From NCBI RefSeq assembly GCF_002150505.1, contig NZ_MSSV01000001.1, forward strand, positions 248,001 to 312,000: a stretch of 64,000 nucleotides of DNA, written 5' to 3'. This stretch comes from Algoriphagus ratkowskyi. Lineage in GTDB: Bacteria; Bacteroidota; Bacteroidia; Cytophagales; Cyclobacteriaceae. Shown here one piece after another: positions 1 to 9,966 of the stretch (positions are counted from its first letter, which is position 1; each line of letters opens with the position of its first letter). A model generated the notes under the pieces. The model saw only the letters and a program-made list of their open reading frames with translations, was not told the origin of the DNA and made no database searches. The position numbers were made by a program, and so were the translations under genes.

Positions 1-860
1 TCATTTGAGTCAAAAACCTGTGGATGAATTGTCAAAGTAGCCACCTTGATGTTTTGCGAAGTCCACGCAACCGTAGGATCCTCTATTGGCATGGCGTCTG
101 CATCCGTTTGAAACTGTACAAAAAAATCAAATTTAGCCTCGTTGTCATGCAAAGTTTGAGCAAGATTATATCTCAAGAAATTGTCATCCGTAGTGTTTTC
201 TACTACTATTAAATTGCTGGGAGAGGGCCTAAGATGATATTTGACTGCTTGGCCTTTCCCGTATTGATAAGGTTGCGTACTCCAATAGGGGATTTCTAGA
301 GGGTTTCTGCATTTAACCTTTCTTTTGATTGCTCGCCCTAGTGTAGGCCAGAGAAGTGGGTTTAGAAAAAAAAGGTTGCTTTTTATGAGATTCGCTGAAG
401 TCATTGGTTTAAGCAGTTTGCTCAATTCCTTGACTGTTTTTGCAAAAAATGTCTCGGAACTCATTAATAGGAAATCCTGTGTTTCTGCATTTATCTCATC
501 ATTCAGAATCTTTTCTCCCTGTACTCCCAAGAGCTTGATCGCTACTCCACGAATATCTTTTTTCTTATCTTTTTCAGGTTTTGTGTTTCCGTTAGAAAAG
601 CGAACCCAGGCATGATAGTTTTTTGGCTCTCCGGCAAAAACTCCGACTATCAATGCCTCTGGGAGATGTTTTTCCACATTAAAGGAAGCTTTCACGCAAC
701 CATGCATTTTGGTGTGAACCTGCCGAAGCATTTTCTTATCCTTGTACATTCTGGTTACCTGAGCTTCGAATTCTTGGATCATTTTAAATGCAATTTGATC
801 CTCATCATTTTGCACATATTCACGGCCTATTATTTTTGGAGAAACAGTCGTATTTGCCAT
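1..860 (-). CDS. catalase-family heme protein, C-terminus cut by window edge
   Basis: Reading the minus strand from an ATG at 860 gives an uninterrupted frame of 286 codons that runs off the left edge. The protein matches the catalase fold: a conserved His in VHTKMHGCVKASF, followed by WVRFSNGN, then DIRGVAIKLLG, then QDFLLMSSETFFA. These correspond to the usual HAKG, RFST, RDPRGFAVKFY and TPVFF blocks of catalase. The divergence from textbook motifs suggests a catalase-like clade rather than a classical KatA/KatE enzyme. The heme-ligand Tyr region would lie beyond the edge, so peroxidase or catalase activity cannot be judged. No signal peptide is seen, so a cytoplasmic location is likely. 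The gene is divergent from the cyclase gene across about 200 bp. No Shine-Dalgarno precedes the ATG on this strand. Confidence 0.8.
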   Translation of the reverse strand, partial: MANTTVSPKIIGREYVQNDEDQIAFKMIQEFEAQVTRMYKDKKMLRQVHTKMHGCVKASFNVEKHLPEALIVGVFAGEPKNYHAWVRFSNGNTKPEKDKKKDIRGVAIKLLGVQGEKILNDEINAETQDFLLMSSETFFAKTVKELSKLLKPMTSANLIKSNLFFLNPLLWPTLGRAIKRKVKCRNPLEIPYWSTQPYQYGKGQAVKYHLRPSPSNLIVVENTTDDNFLRYNLAQTLHDNEAKFDFFVQFQTDADAMPIEDPTVAWTSQNIKVATLTIHPQVFDSN

Positions 861-1061
861 CACGGTCTTTTAAAAGGAGGTTAAAAAGGGCTAAAAATCA
901 AATGGAATTTAATTAAAAATATGGTAAATCTCGTGTAATTTGAAATTTAATTTTGTGTTTTATTTACTAGAAATTGTATTAAATTTAGTAATCATGTTTT
1001 TTCAAAATAACCTATTGATAAAGTCTAAACATGTATCCTATAGTTAAAAAATTCTTTTTCG

Positions 1062-4000
1062 ATGAAATGGCAAATTTTATACTCAGTTAATGATTCACAT
1101 ACGCAGCATCCAGAATCAGGCTTGAGTACTAGTTTTGTTTCCAAAAATATACTGCTGTCAACGCTCTCACAGATCGAATCATTAAAGGCTAATAATGAGG
1201 CTGCCTTTTTTAGCCTATCAATTCCTGGCTTTAGGAAAATCTTAGCATGTGAGAATAACGGCACTGAACTTAATTTGAAACTTCAGTATATAAAAGGGCA
1301 AACGCTAAAAGAGCTGCTGACTAAAAAACTTACTATTGGAGAGAAAGTCCAAATTTGTATTGACTTAGTGAAACAACTTAAGGAGGTCCATCGAAAGGAG
1401 TTTGTTCATCTCAATCTCACTCCAGAGCATATTTTAATTGAAGATGAAACGAGTCAAGTATTTTTCATAAGTCTTGGACTAGCTACTCGAATAAAGCGGA
1501 AAATTGGAATTGAGAAAAGGCTGGTTTTTTTTGAGGCTGACTATGATTTTATAGCACCAGAACAAACGGGGAGAATCAGTGCCGACATTGGATTTTACAC
1601 CGATATCTATGCCCTTGGAATTATATTTTACTGGATTTTTGCGAAGCAAGTTCCCTTCGAGTCCAAGGAAGGTGCGGCTAAAATTCATGCACACATCGCC
1701 TTAACTCCAAAGCAGCCCATAGAATTATCCAAAATCCCCCAAGTTCTTTCTGATTTGATTATGAAAATGATCGAAAAGGACGTTCAAAACCGATATCACT
1801 CTACTCAAGGGGTGCTCTATGATTTGGAAATGATTCTTTACTCCATTCAAAAGGAGCTGGATATTGATGGGTTTTTACTAGGTACGCAGGATTCCTCAGG
1901 CTTGCTGATGTTTTCAGATCAACTTTACGCTAGGGAAAAACAAATCAAGGCGCTGAGAGAAGCATTTTCACGGACAGTGGAAGGAGAAAAAAATCTCCTC
2001 TATGTTTTAGGAAATTCCGGCGTCGGCAAATCAGCCTTGGTGGAGCGAATGTATAGACCTGTGGTTCAAGCTGGCGGATTTTTTATCTCCGGTAAGTTTG
2101 ATCAATTGCGAGCTGATGTTCCTTATTCTGCATTTTCTCAAGCTTTGGGAAAGTTGATCTACCAGATTTTACTCCTAAATGAGACAGAGCTGAATAGATG
2201 GAAATCAAAGCTTCATGAATTGCTGCAGCCTATAGGAAGAGTATTGTTCGAGGTAATTCCGGGTTTGGAAAAGTTTCTTGACAACGAGCCTGAAATACCT
2301 GTATTGACCGGTGCAGAGGCTCAGCTGAGATTTAATTATGCCTTCATAAAGTTCTTCAAGGTGTTTGCTGAATTGGGCAAACCCGTATTTATATTCATAG
2401 ATGATCTGCAATGGAGTGATGTATCGTCTCTTGACTTGATGAAAACTGTTCTTGTCAACAAAGAACTCAATAATATCCTGATCGTAGGCGCCTACCGTGA
2501 CAATGAGATTACTCCAGGTCATCAATTTCAGCAGTTTAAATTGGAGCTGGAGCAAGATGGGCTAAAGCCTGAGGAGATTCTTTTGGAAAATTTACAGGAG
2601 GAAGATATCAGGCTTTTAGTTAAAAATGTACTTGGGAAATCTGAAAGATCCTTAGATGAGTTAGCGAGCATTGTTTATAAAAAATCAGTAGGCAATGCCT
2701 TGTTTGCCAATCAGTTTATTAAGGCGATTTACAAAAATGAGATGCTGTTTTTTGACAGTGATGCAGGCTCATGGAACTGGGATATTGATAAGCTGATCAG
2801 CTACAATGTGGAGGGGGATATTGTCAATTTGTTCCTTGAAACAATCAATGATCTACCTACCCAAACATTATCAATACTCAAGATTGCATCCTGTATAGGC
2901 AACAAATTCTGGCTGGGAGATTTGGTGAAAATATCCGAGCAAGAAAGTGAAATTGTCATCAAAGATTTTAATCTAGCCTTAGATTTAGACCTAGTTATTG
3001 AGAGTTTGGATGGTAGCTTTTACTTCGTCCACGACAGGGTGCAGCAAGCAATTTATTCGCTGATAGAAGATGCCGGAAGTAAAGAAAACCATCTAAAAAT
3101 CGGTAGGATTCTTTTAAAAAACACCAAAGGGAAAGACCTGCGAGAACAAATATTTGATATTGTAAATCAGTTTAATTTTGGAAAGGATTTAATCTCTGAA
3201 TCACTAGAAATCAAAAAGCTATGTGAGTTGAATAGCATAGCAGGACAGCGAGCACAAAATTCCACTGCCTACACGCTGGCAATGCAATATTTTGACAATG
3301 CATTGCAGCTTCTGCAGTCAGATTCATGGAAAAGTGACCGGGATTTCACGTACGACCTTTACCTGAAATCTGCTGTTGCAGCCTACCAGTGTAACAATCA
3401 AAAATTGTTTGGAGAGTTCACCAAGTTGTTAGATACCCATGCTTCAAGTGCGTTGGATAAGTTGAGACTTGCTGACTTGAAGATCCAGAATGCTAATGTA
3501 GAAAACGATCAAAAACGGGTTATAGAGATAGGATTGGAGGCACTTCATCTTATTCAAATAAACCTAAATCGTAATCCTACTCAGCTGCATGTGCTTTTTG
3601 GGTTTTTTCGCACAAATTTGAGATTGGCCTTGAGTTCAGAGGACAAGATTCTTAAACTTCCTGTGATCAAAGATGAGAAACTGCTAATAGGAATGTCTAT
3701 TATGCACCACATGTCTTTGGCGGCTTATCTCACAGCGCCCAATTTACTGCCTTTGATCATGTTTGAGTTGATTAGGCTCACCCTGAAAAATGGTTTAGGC
3801 TCAAAAACTCCCGTTGCTTTTGTAGTCTTTGGCTATATCAATATCGCTTTTATGGGTAATATGGCCAAAGGGCTCAAGATGGGGCAGTTGGGCAACAGTG
3901 TATTCGAAGTTCTCCAAAACGAGAAAGAATTTGTCTCTTTCAAACAGGTTTATGTGATGTTCATTTCACATTGGTTGAAACATTTGGCTGATAGCATTCC

Positions 4001-6182
4001 TGAATTGGAGGAGGCCTTGAAAAAAGGACTGGAAACAGGAGATTTTGAATTCACCTCAATTATTGGGCAGTTGATCATTTATTGGAATTTCTATGGAGGG
4101 GAGCCGTTATCCAAGATTTTGCATCGCGGAGAATTGCTCAGCAAGCAAATCGCTCCATTAAATCAAATCATGCAAATTAAGCGGATTGATTTGTTTCGTC
4201 AGTCCACCAGCTGCCTGATAGAAGGAGTCGAGGATTTTGAATTTTTGAGTGGGGAGATTTTTGATGAGCGCGCAATTGAGTTTCCCGATGAACCTGCTTT
4301 CAGTTTGTATTTTCACAATTTATATGCTCAGAAGACAGTTTTGAGCCTAGTTTTCAACCAGAATGAAGCTGCTTGGAAGTTTTCCGGCCTGGCCAAATTG
4401 CATCTGATTCCAGTGAAGGGATCTATTACTGAGATGTTGTTTTTCTACTACGAAAACCTCTGCATTACCCCAATTTTTCATAGCAGGTCCGCATCTGAGC
4501 AAAAATCACTTTTGAAAATATGTAAAAAAAATCTGAAGCTAATCGGCGGGCTGGTAAGTCACTCTGAGATGAATTTCCAACATCGTTACGAATTCATGAA
4601 AGCAGAATACGAAGTGCTTAGAGGACATTTTGACTTGGCCGTCAAATCTTTTACCTATGCCATCAGATACGCGCGAGTTCATAAATATGTGCAGGATGAG
4701 GCATTGATGTGGGAGAGGGCAGGAACCTACTTTGCATCTCAAAAGCAACCCGAAGCTGCTCAATTCTACCTGTCAAATGCCTATAAATCCTATGAAAAAT
4801 GGGGAGCAAAGGCAAAGTTGATTCAGATGAAGGAGGTTTATAGTGAATTTATTTCGGCTGAAGAAATTGGTCAAAATGCCAACATTCTTGACTTGGATAC
4901 TATCTTAAAGACGATCAATCTTATCTCTGGTGAAATGAAATTAGAGAATATCCTCAGGGGCTTGATGCAGTTAGTGAGCGAAAATGCCGGAGCAGATCGG
5001 GCATTTCTTATTACTATCGAAAAGGAAAAGAAGCTGATCAAAGCTTCAATTGACAATTCCACCAATGAGATCGAGGTCATGCAAAATATCATATACGATG
5101 AATTTGAAGAAATCAGCCACTCAGTGATCAACTATGTGCTGAGATCTGGTGAGACCCTTGTGCTGGATGATGCCACGAAGACCTTGCCTTATTCCGATGA
5201 GGAGTACATCAGTACAAATGCTATAAAATCTATTCTCTGCATTCCTCAGAAACATTCTGGACTTGGTTTTTCGCTGTTATACTTGGAAAATAGCTCCCTT
5301 TCTGGAGCTTTCACCAGAGAGCGAATTGAGATCCTACAAGTGATGGCTACGCAGACTGCAATCTCACTTCAAAATGCCATGCTTCTGGAAAGTACCAATA
5401 AGCTGAATGAGCAATTGCTTCAGGAAGTAGAAGTAAGAAAAGAGGTGGAGGAAAATCTGATATTGAATGAGAAAAGATTGGAGGACTACAATGCAAATCT
5501 CGAATCAAAAGTGAAAGAGAGAACCTTGGATCTTCAGAATGAAAAAGAGAAATCGGATATCTTATTGTTAAATATCCTTCCGCTTGATATTGCTAGAGAG
5601 TTAAAGGAAAAAGGATTTGCCGAGTCCAAAAAATATGAGAGCGTGACCGTGATATTTACTGATTTCAAGGGATTTTCAATTATTGCAGAGCAAATGAATG
5701 CAGTAGATCTTGTCTCAGAAATTGATTTTTGTTTTAAGGAATTTGATCGAATCATTGAAAAGCATGGCATAGAAAAGATCAAAACTATAGGAGATTCTTA
5801 CATGGCTGTTGGAGGGATTCCAGTGGAAAATAGCACACATCCAATCGATGTAATCCATGCGGCATTTGATATTCAAGATTTTATAGAAGTTCATAAGGAA
5901 AAATGCATTCGAGAAAAAAGGCCTGTTTTCGAGTTGAGGATAGGGATTCATACCGGAAATGTGGTGGCTGGAATTGTCGGCTTGAACAAGTTCGCCTACG
6001 ATATCTGGGGAGATACAGTCAATCTGGCCTCTCGAATGGAAAGTGGTAGCGAAGCAGGCAAAATCAACATATCAGGTGCAACTTACGAGCTCGTCAAAGA
6101 GCATTTCACCTGCACTTACCGAGGAAAAATAGAGGCTAAAAATAAAGGAGAGGTGGATATGTATTTCGTGGAGAGGAAGTAG
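1062..6182 (+). CDS. pseudokinase-AAA ATPase-GAF-adenylate cyclase signalling protein
   Basis: A 1706-residue cytoplasmic multidomain regulator. Residues about 80-275 are protein-kinase-like, but the HRD motif is HLN (H116-N118) and DFG is SLG, with no clear catalytic Lys, so this domain is probably a pseudokinase. Residues about 285-560 form a PknK/MalT-like AAA module with Walker A GNSGVGKS (about 317-324) and Walker B FIFIDDLQW (about 445-455). Residues about 650-1260 are helical and TPR-like. Residues about 1285-1430 are a GAF domain, then a coiled coil (about 1435-1510). The C-terminal class III cyclase domain keeps both metal Asp residues (D1534 in FTDFKGF, D1578 in TIGDSYMA). It also has the adenine-selecting Lys/Asp pair (KIKTIGD, YDIWGDTVN) and the NLASRM Asn/Arg. 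It therefore likely makes cAMP, gated by the upstream modules. It stands alone, with no operon partner. Confidence 0.88.
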   Translation: MKWQILYSVNDSHTQHPESGLSTSFVSKNILLSTLSQIESLKANNEAAFFSLSIPGFRKILACENNGTELNLKLQYIKGQTLKELLTKKLTIGEKVQICIDLVKQLKEVHRKEFVHLNLTPEHILIEDETSQVFFISLGLATRIKRKIGIEKRLVFFEADYDFIAPEQTGRISADIGFYTDIYALGIIFYWIFAKQVPFESKEGAAKIHAHIALTPKQPIELSKIPQVLSDLIMKMIEKDVQNRYHSTQGVLYDLEMILYSIQKELDIDGFLLGTQDSSGLLMFSDQLYAREKQIKALREAFSRTVEGEKNLLYVLGNSGVGKSALVERMYRPVVQAGGFFISGKFDQLRADVPYSAFSQALGKLIYQILLLNETELNRWKSKLHELLQPIGRVLFEVIPGLEKFLDNEPEIPVLTGAEAQLRFNYAFIKFFKVFAELGKPVFIFIDDLQWSDVSSLDLMKTVLVNKELNNILIVGAYRDNEITPGHQFQQFKLELEQDGLKPEEILLENLQEEDIRLLVKNVLGKSERSLDELASIVYKKSVGNALFANQFIKAIYKNEMLFFDSDAGSWNWDIDKLISYNVEGDIVNLFLETINDLPTQTLSILKIASCIGNKFWLGDLVKISEQESEIVIKDFNLALDLDLVIESLDGSFYFVHDRVQQAIYSLIEDAGSKENHLKIGRILLKNTKGKDLREQIFDIVNQFNFGKDLISESLEIKKLCELNSIAGQRAQNSTAYTLAMQYFDNALQLLQSDSWKSDRDFTYDLYLKSAVAAYQCNNQKLFGEFTKLLDTHASSALDKLRLADLKIQNANVENDQKRVIEIGLEALHLIQINLNRNPTQLHVLFGFFRTNLRLALSSEDKILKLPVIKDEKLLIGMSIMHHMSLAAYLTAPNLLPLIMFELIRLTLKNGLGSKTPVAFVVFGYINIAFMGNMAKGLKMGQLGNSVFEVLQNEKEFVSFKQVYVMFISHWLKHLADSIPELEEALKKGLETGDFEFTSIIGQLIIYWNFYGGEPLSKILHRGELLSKQIAPLNQIMQIKRIDLFRQSTSCLIEGVEDFEFLSGEIFDERAIEFPDEPAFSLYFHNLYAQKTVLSLVFNQNEAAWKFSGLAKLHLIPVKGSITEMLFFYYENLCITPIFHSRSASEQKSLLKICKKNLKLIGGLVSHSEMNFQHRYEFMKAEYEVLRGHFDLAVKSFTYAIRYARVHKYVQDEALMWERAGTYFASQKQPEAAQFYLSNAYKSYEKWGAKAKLIQMKEVYSEFISAEEIGQNANILDLDTILKTINLISGEMKLENILRGLMQLVSENAGADRAFLITIEKEKKLIKASIDNSTNEIEVMQNIIYDEFEEISHSVINYVLRSGETLVLDDATKTLPYSDEEYISTNAIKSILCIPQKHSGLGFSLLYLENSSLSGAFTRERIEILQVMATQTAISLQNAMLLESTNKLNEQLLQEVEVRKEVEENLILNEKRLEDYNANLESKVKERTLDLQNEKEKSDILLLNILPLDIARELKEKGFAESKKYESVTVIFTDFKGFSIIAEQMNAVDLVSEIDFCFKEFDRIIEKHGIEKIKTIGDSYMAVGGIPVENSTHPIDVIHAAFDIQDFIEVHKEKCIREKRPVFELRIGIHTGNVVAGIVGLNKFAYDIWGDTVNLASRMESGSEAGKINISGATYELVKEHFTCTYRGKIEAKNKGEVDMYFVERK

Positions 6183-6282
6183 TTAATGCCTCGGCAATTT
6201 GGTTTCGTTAATAGCTTCATAGATGTCAAGTCAATAGGAATAAGACTTGATAGTATAACCTGCTTCTTTGACTAGATTTCGT

Positions 6283-6372
6283 GACAATTGATTGTTCGAT
6301 TGAACTGCCTCCTGCTTTAGCTGGAGGACAATTGATTGTTCGATTGAATTGCCTCCTGCTTTAGCTGGAGGC
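6283..6372. repeat. 45-bp direct tandem duplication
   Basis: A 45-bp unit starting ACAATTGATTG and ending with the palindrome GCCTCC-tgctttagct-GGAGG occurs at 6283-6327 and again at 6328-6372 with about one mismatch. A third occurrence at 6773 begins the second copy of the larger 445-bp duplication. This suggests repeated slippage or unequal exchange around the palindrome. Confidence 0.7.
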
Positions 6373-7214
6373 GATGAAATGATTGGTATCCTTGCTGGGC
6401 TTTAGCCCAATTTTTCTTTGGCTAGAAATAATTTGAAGAATGGGCTAAAGCCCAATTCCTGTTGAATTGAAATCATCCTTTACAATGGGCTGAATGCAGT
6501 TTTTATAATCCTGCCCAATTCCTATTCCTTTGAATTTAATGCTTTAGCTGGAAGCAATGAATAGATTTAAATTTTATGGAATTTTAGCCCAAAAATTACT
6601 TTTTCCCGATGGTTCAATAAACTACCTTGAAAGTGCAAAACACTATTCTCATGAAAAAGCTATTTTCACTCTTCCTGCTTTTGTTTTCCTTTTCTGCTAT
6701 TCAAGCTCAGCAAAAACCTTGGATGCTAGGGCCCTTTCTTAGAGCCAAGGCCGCCAAACCAATCATTGAGTGACAATTGATTGTTCTATTGAATTGCCTC
6801 CTGCTTTAGCTGGAGGCCATGAAATGATTTGTATCCTTGCTGGGCTTTAGCCCAATTTTTCTTCGGTTAGAAATAATTTGAAGAATGGGCTAAAGCCCAA
6901 TTCCTGTTGAATTGAAATCATCCGTTACAATGGGCTGAATGCAGTTTTTATAATCCTGCCCAATTCCTATTCCTATGAATTTAATGCATTAGCTGGAAGC
7001 AATGAATAGATTTAAATTTTATGGAATTTTAGCCCTATTCCTACTTTTTCCCGATGGTTCAATAAACTACCTTGAAAGGGCAAAACACTATTCTCATGAA
7101 AAAGCTATTTTCACTCTTCCTGCTTTTATTTTCCTTTTATACTCTTCAAGCACAGCAAAAGTCTTGGATGCTAGGGCCTTTTCTTAGACCCGAGGCCGCC
7201 AAACCAATCATTGC
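6328..7214. repeat. 445-bp tandem duplication spanning GH130 upstream region and 5' coding end
   Basis: Copy 1 (6328-6769) and copy 2 (6773-7214) align with an offset of 445 bp. The two ATGs are at 6651 and 7096, with few substitutions and small indels. Each copy holds inverted repeats (GGGCTTTAGCCC and GGGCTAAAGCCC) upstream of the gene start, so the leader can form hairpins. The duplicated segment ends about 40 codons inside the GH130 reading frame, leaving a short minigene upstream of the intact gene. The region 6183-7095 holds no other gene I can support. Confidence 0.8.
6651..6773 (+). pseudogene. truncated copy of GH130 gene (signal-peptide minigene)
   Basis: From ATG 6651 the frame encodes 40 residues: a signal peptide (MKKLFSLFLLLFSF...QAQQ) and the first mature residues (PWMLGPFLRAKAAKPIIE), then TGA at 6771. 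It is nearly identical to the start of the intact GH130 gene at 7096 and arose by the 445-bp tandem duplication. If transcribed it would make an exported peptide. It is more likely a fossil, but its frame is intact up to the junction. Confidence 0.7.
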
Positions 7215-8199
7215 CCCTCAAGCATCCACCAGCTTTGTAGATCCTATGTCTGGGAAAACCGTGTTTTGGGAATCTATGGCCACTTTTAATCCCGCAGCTA
7301 TCGCTAAGGATGGAAAAGTATTTGTGCTCTATCGGGCGGAGGAAAAGTTGGGCGAAAAAGAAATTGGTGGTCATACATCGAGAATTGGAATGGCTATCTC
7401 CGCTGATGGATATTCCTTTGATAGAGAGCCAGAACCGTTTTTTTACCCAAAAGATGACAATCAAAAGGAATTTGAATGGACTGGCGGCACAGAGGATCCT
7501 CGAATCGTGGAAACCAAGGAGGGATTGTTCGTGCTCACCTACACACAGTGGAATCGCGATGTACCGAGACTTGCGGTTGCTACTTCCAAAGACCTCAGAC
7601 ATTGGGAGAAGCATGGCCCGATTTTCAAAGATTGGAAGGATGGGAAATATCATACTACCGAATCAAAATCCGGAGCAATCGTCACCGAACTGAAAGATGG
7701 GAAGTTGACAGCAGCCAAAATCGATGGAAAGTATTGGATGTATTATGGAGTGCCGCATATCTGGCTGGCCACTTCAGAGGATTTAATTCACTGGCAACCC
7801 GTAGAAAATCACGAAGGCAACCGAGTGCCTGTGTTGAGTCCGAGACCTGGATACTTTGATTCTTGGTTGGTAGAGGCTGGACCGCCGCCAGTTTTGACTA
7901 AAGATGGAATAGTCGTGCTATACAATGCCGGAAATTCCCAGCAAGTAGGAGTGAAGAACCTTGGAAACCGAGTTTACACTGGAGGACAGGCGCTTTTCTC
8001 TGCTACCGAACCTTGGAAGCTCTTAGATAGGGTAGAGGCTCCTTTTATCCAGCCAATGTTGTCATTCGAGAAGTCTGGGCAATATCCAGAGGGAACAACA
8101 TTTTTGGAAGGGCTAGTTTATTTCCAAGGTAAGTGGTTACTCTATTACGGCACCGCGGATAGTATGGTTGGAGTTGTGTCTTGGGATCCAGAGAAATGA
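7096..8199 (+). CDS. secreted GH130-family glycoside phosphorylase/hydrolase
   Basis: A 367-residue protein with a Sec signal peptide (residues 1 to about 20, cleavage near QAQQ). The five-bladed propeller motifs of GH130 are visible: FNPAAI, GTEDPRIV, EAGPPPV followed by VVLYNAG, and LEGLVYFQGKWLLYYGTAD at the end. Characterised members phosphorolyse or hydrolyse beta-mannosides; here the exact activity is unknown. The export signal would favour a periplasmic hydrolase-type member over an intracellular phosphorylase, which is inference. The start at 7096 is preferred because the signal peptide begins there and the same ATG is conserved in the truncated upstream copy; an in-frame start at 7072 would put eight extra residues before it. 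It is followed by repeat array A. Confidence 0.82.
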   Translation: MKKLFSLFLLLFSFYTLQAQQKSWMLGPFLRPEAAKPIIAPQASTSFVDPMSGKTVFWESMATFNPAAIAKDGKVFVLYRAEEKLGEKEIGGHTSRIGMAISADGYSFDREPEPFFYPKDDNQKEFEWTGGTEDPRIVETKEGLFVLTYTQWNRDVPRLAVATSKDLRHWEKHGPIFKDWKDGKYHTTESKSGAIVTELKDGKLTAAKIDGKYWMYYGVPHIWLATSEDLIHWQPVENHEGNRVPVLSPRPGYFDSWLVEAGPPPVLTKDGIVVLYNAGNSQQVGVKNLGNRVYTGGQALFSATEPWKLLDRVEAPFIQPMLSFEKSGQYPEGTTFLEGLVYFQGKWLLYYGTADSMVGVVSWDPEK

Positions 8200-8299
8200 G
8201 TTTTATTTCAAAAAAGGAAGTATGTGTCTTATGAAATTAGATCCGACTACAGTAGGAATCCCTCCTCAATTCAATTAATCTTTCGACTAAACTAAGTAA

Positions 8300-9470
8300 G
8301 ATCCTATTCAATTTGCAGGAGTATGGACCTCTGGCTAGGAGATAAATCATCCCTATGGGACTTTTAAGAAATAATGCTGCAAGCATGATTGATTATGTAG
8401 CCAGCCATTTCAATGGCTGGAAAAAGGTTGAACATCAGTTTCCGAAAATACATTGAGCATGACAGATAGTGGTTGACGAGATCTGATTTTAGTCATTGTT
8501 TAACTATGAAAAATTATCGTCCGTCCCGATGGGACTTTGTGAGACCTCTTTGTCATTCAACATCCAGAGGTTAAAACCTCTGGCTAGGAAATGAAGCGTC
8601 CCTATGGGACTATAAAGAAATAATACCGTAGTCATGCCAACTTAGTAGCCAGCCATATCAATGGCTGGAAAAAGGTTGAACATCAGTTTTCGAAAATGCT
8701 GTAGGCATGACTGATCTTGATTGACGAGATCTGATTTTAGTCATTGTTTATCTATGAAAAATTATCGTTTGTCCTGATGGGACTTTGTGAGACCACATAT
8801 ATAATTCAACATCCAGAAGTTAAGACCTCTGGCTAGGAAATGAAGCGTCCCTATGGGACTATAAAGAAATAATTCCGTAGTCATGCCAACTTAGTAGCCA
8901 GCCATATCAATGGCTGGAAAAAGGTTGAACATCAGTTTTCGAAAATGCTGTAGGCATGACTGATCTTGGTTGACGAGATCTGATTTTAGTCATTGTTTAT
9001 CTATGAAAAATTATCGTTTGTCCTGATGGGACTTTGTGAGACCACATATATAATTCATCATCCAGAGGTTAAAACCTCTGGCTAGGAGATAAATCGTCCC
9101 TATGGGACTGTAAAGTAAAATGCCGTAGGCATGACTGATTAGGTAGCCAGCCATATCAATGGCTGGAAAAAGGTTGAACATCAGTTTTCGAAAATGCTGT
9201 AGGCATGACTGATCTTGGTTGACGAGATCTGATTTTGGTCATTGTTAAACTATGAAAAATTATCGTCCATCCTGATGGGACTTTGTTAGACCACATTTAT
9301 AATTCATCATCCAAAGATTAAAACCTCTGGCTAGGAGATAAATCGTCCCTATGGGACTGTAAAGTAAAAATGCCGTAGGCATGACCGATTAGGTAGCCAG
9401 CCATTTCAATGGCTGGTGGAGAATATCAATTGAGAATTTAGCAGAATGCCGTAGGCATGACTGATTTTGT
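8300..9470. repeat. composite-palindrome tandem array A, left part
   Basis: Five units with a period of about 249 bp (landmark CCAGCCATTTCAATGGCTGG-type palindromes at 8401, 8649, 8898, 9147 and 9397). Each unit carries four different palindromes: CCAGAGGTTAAAACCTCTGG, GTCCCTATGGGAC, ATGCCGTAGGCAT and the CCAGCC one. The array stops about 35 bp before the transposase ATG with an end segment (9410-9466) that recurs at the right end of the array (10539-10595). No coding frame here is convincing. Confidence 0.85.
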
Positions 9471-9504
9471 TTAAATTAGTTCATGTATTTAAAATGAATG
9501 TCCT

Positions 9505-9966
9505 ATGCCAAATACCTATACAAAAATGTATTGCCAGGCTGTCTTTGCTGTCAAACACAGAAAAGCAGTTATTCAAGATGCCTTCAAAGGGGATCTTTAT
9601 GCAGTTATAGGGAATCTGGTTAACGAGACCGAAGCAAAGATTTTAATAGTTAATGGGCATTTTGACCATGTCCACTGCTTATTCCAGTTTTTTCCAAAAC
9701 AATCTGTTTCAGATATTATGAAAAATGCTAAAGCCAAATCTTCCAAGTGGATAAATGAATCTCAATTGCTTGAAAATAGATTTGAATGGCAATCAGCATT
9801 TGGAGCATTCACATATAGTGAAAAGGAAATACAAAAGGTTTTTGACTATGTGAAAAATCAAGAAATGCATCACCAAAAAATGACTTTTAGAGAAGAATAT
9901 CTCATGATGCTTAAGGCTCATGCTATTGATTTCTCTCCAGAATATCTCTTCAAAGAGTTGGAGTAG
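9505..9966 (+). mobile_element. single-domain IS200/Y1 (HUH) transposase, REP-associated type
   Basis: A 153-residue transposase of the IS200/RAYT-like superfamily. The HUH motif is H55-V-H57 in FDHVHCL, and the likely catalytic tyrosine is Y115 in FDYVKNQEMHH. Such enzymes nick single-stranded DNA at hairpins and form a 5'-phosphotyrosine bond. No TnpB is present. The gene is embedded in array A, with the same palindromic units on both sides, the arrangement expected of a REP/RAYT pair in which the enzyme acts on the neighbouring palindromes. The frame is intact and full length for the family (about 140-160 residues), so it may be active or domesticated. Confidence 0.88.

Noticed and set aside
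24-884. Plus-strand frames of 62, 96 and 90 codons at the left edge
   Set aside because: They are shadows of the minus-strand catalase-family gene, which has clear family motifs over the whole stretch.
7171-7859. Alternative frames of 127-160 codons inside the GH130 gene
   Set aside because: They overlap the GH130 frame, which carries a signal peptide and all family motifs.
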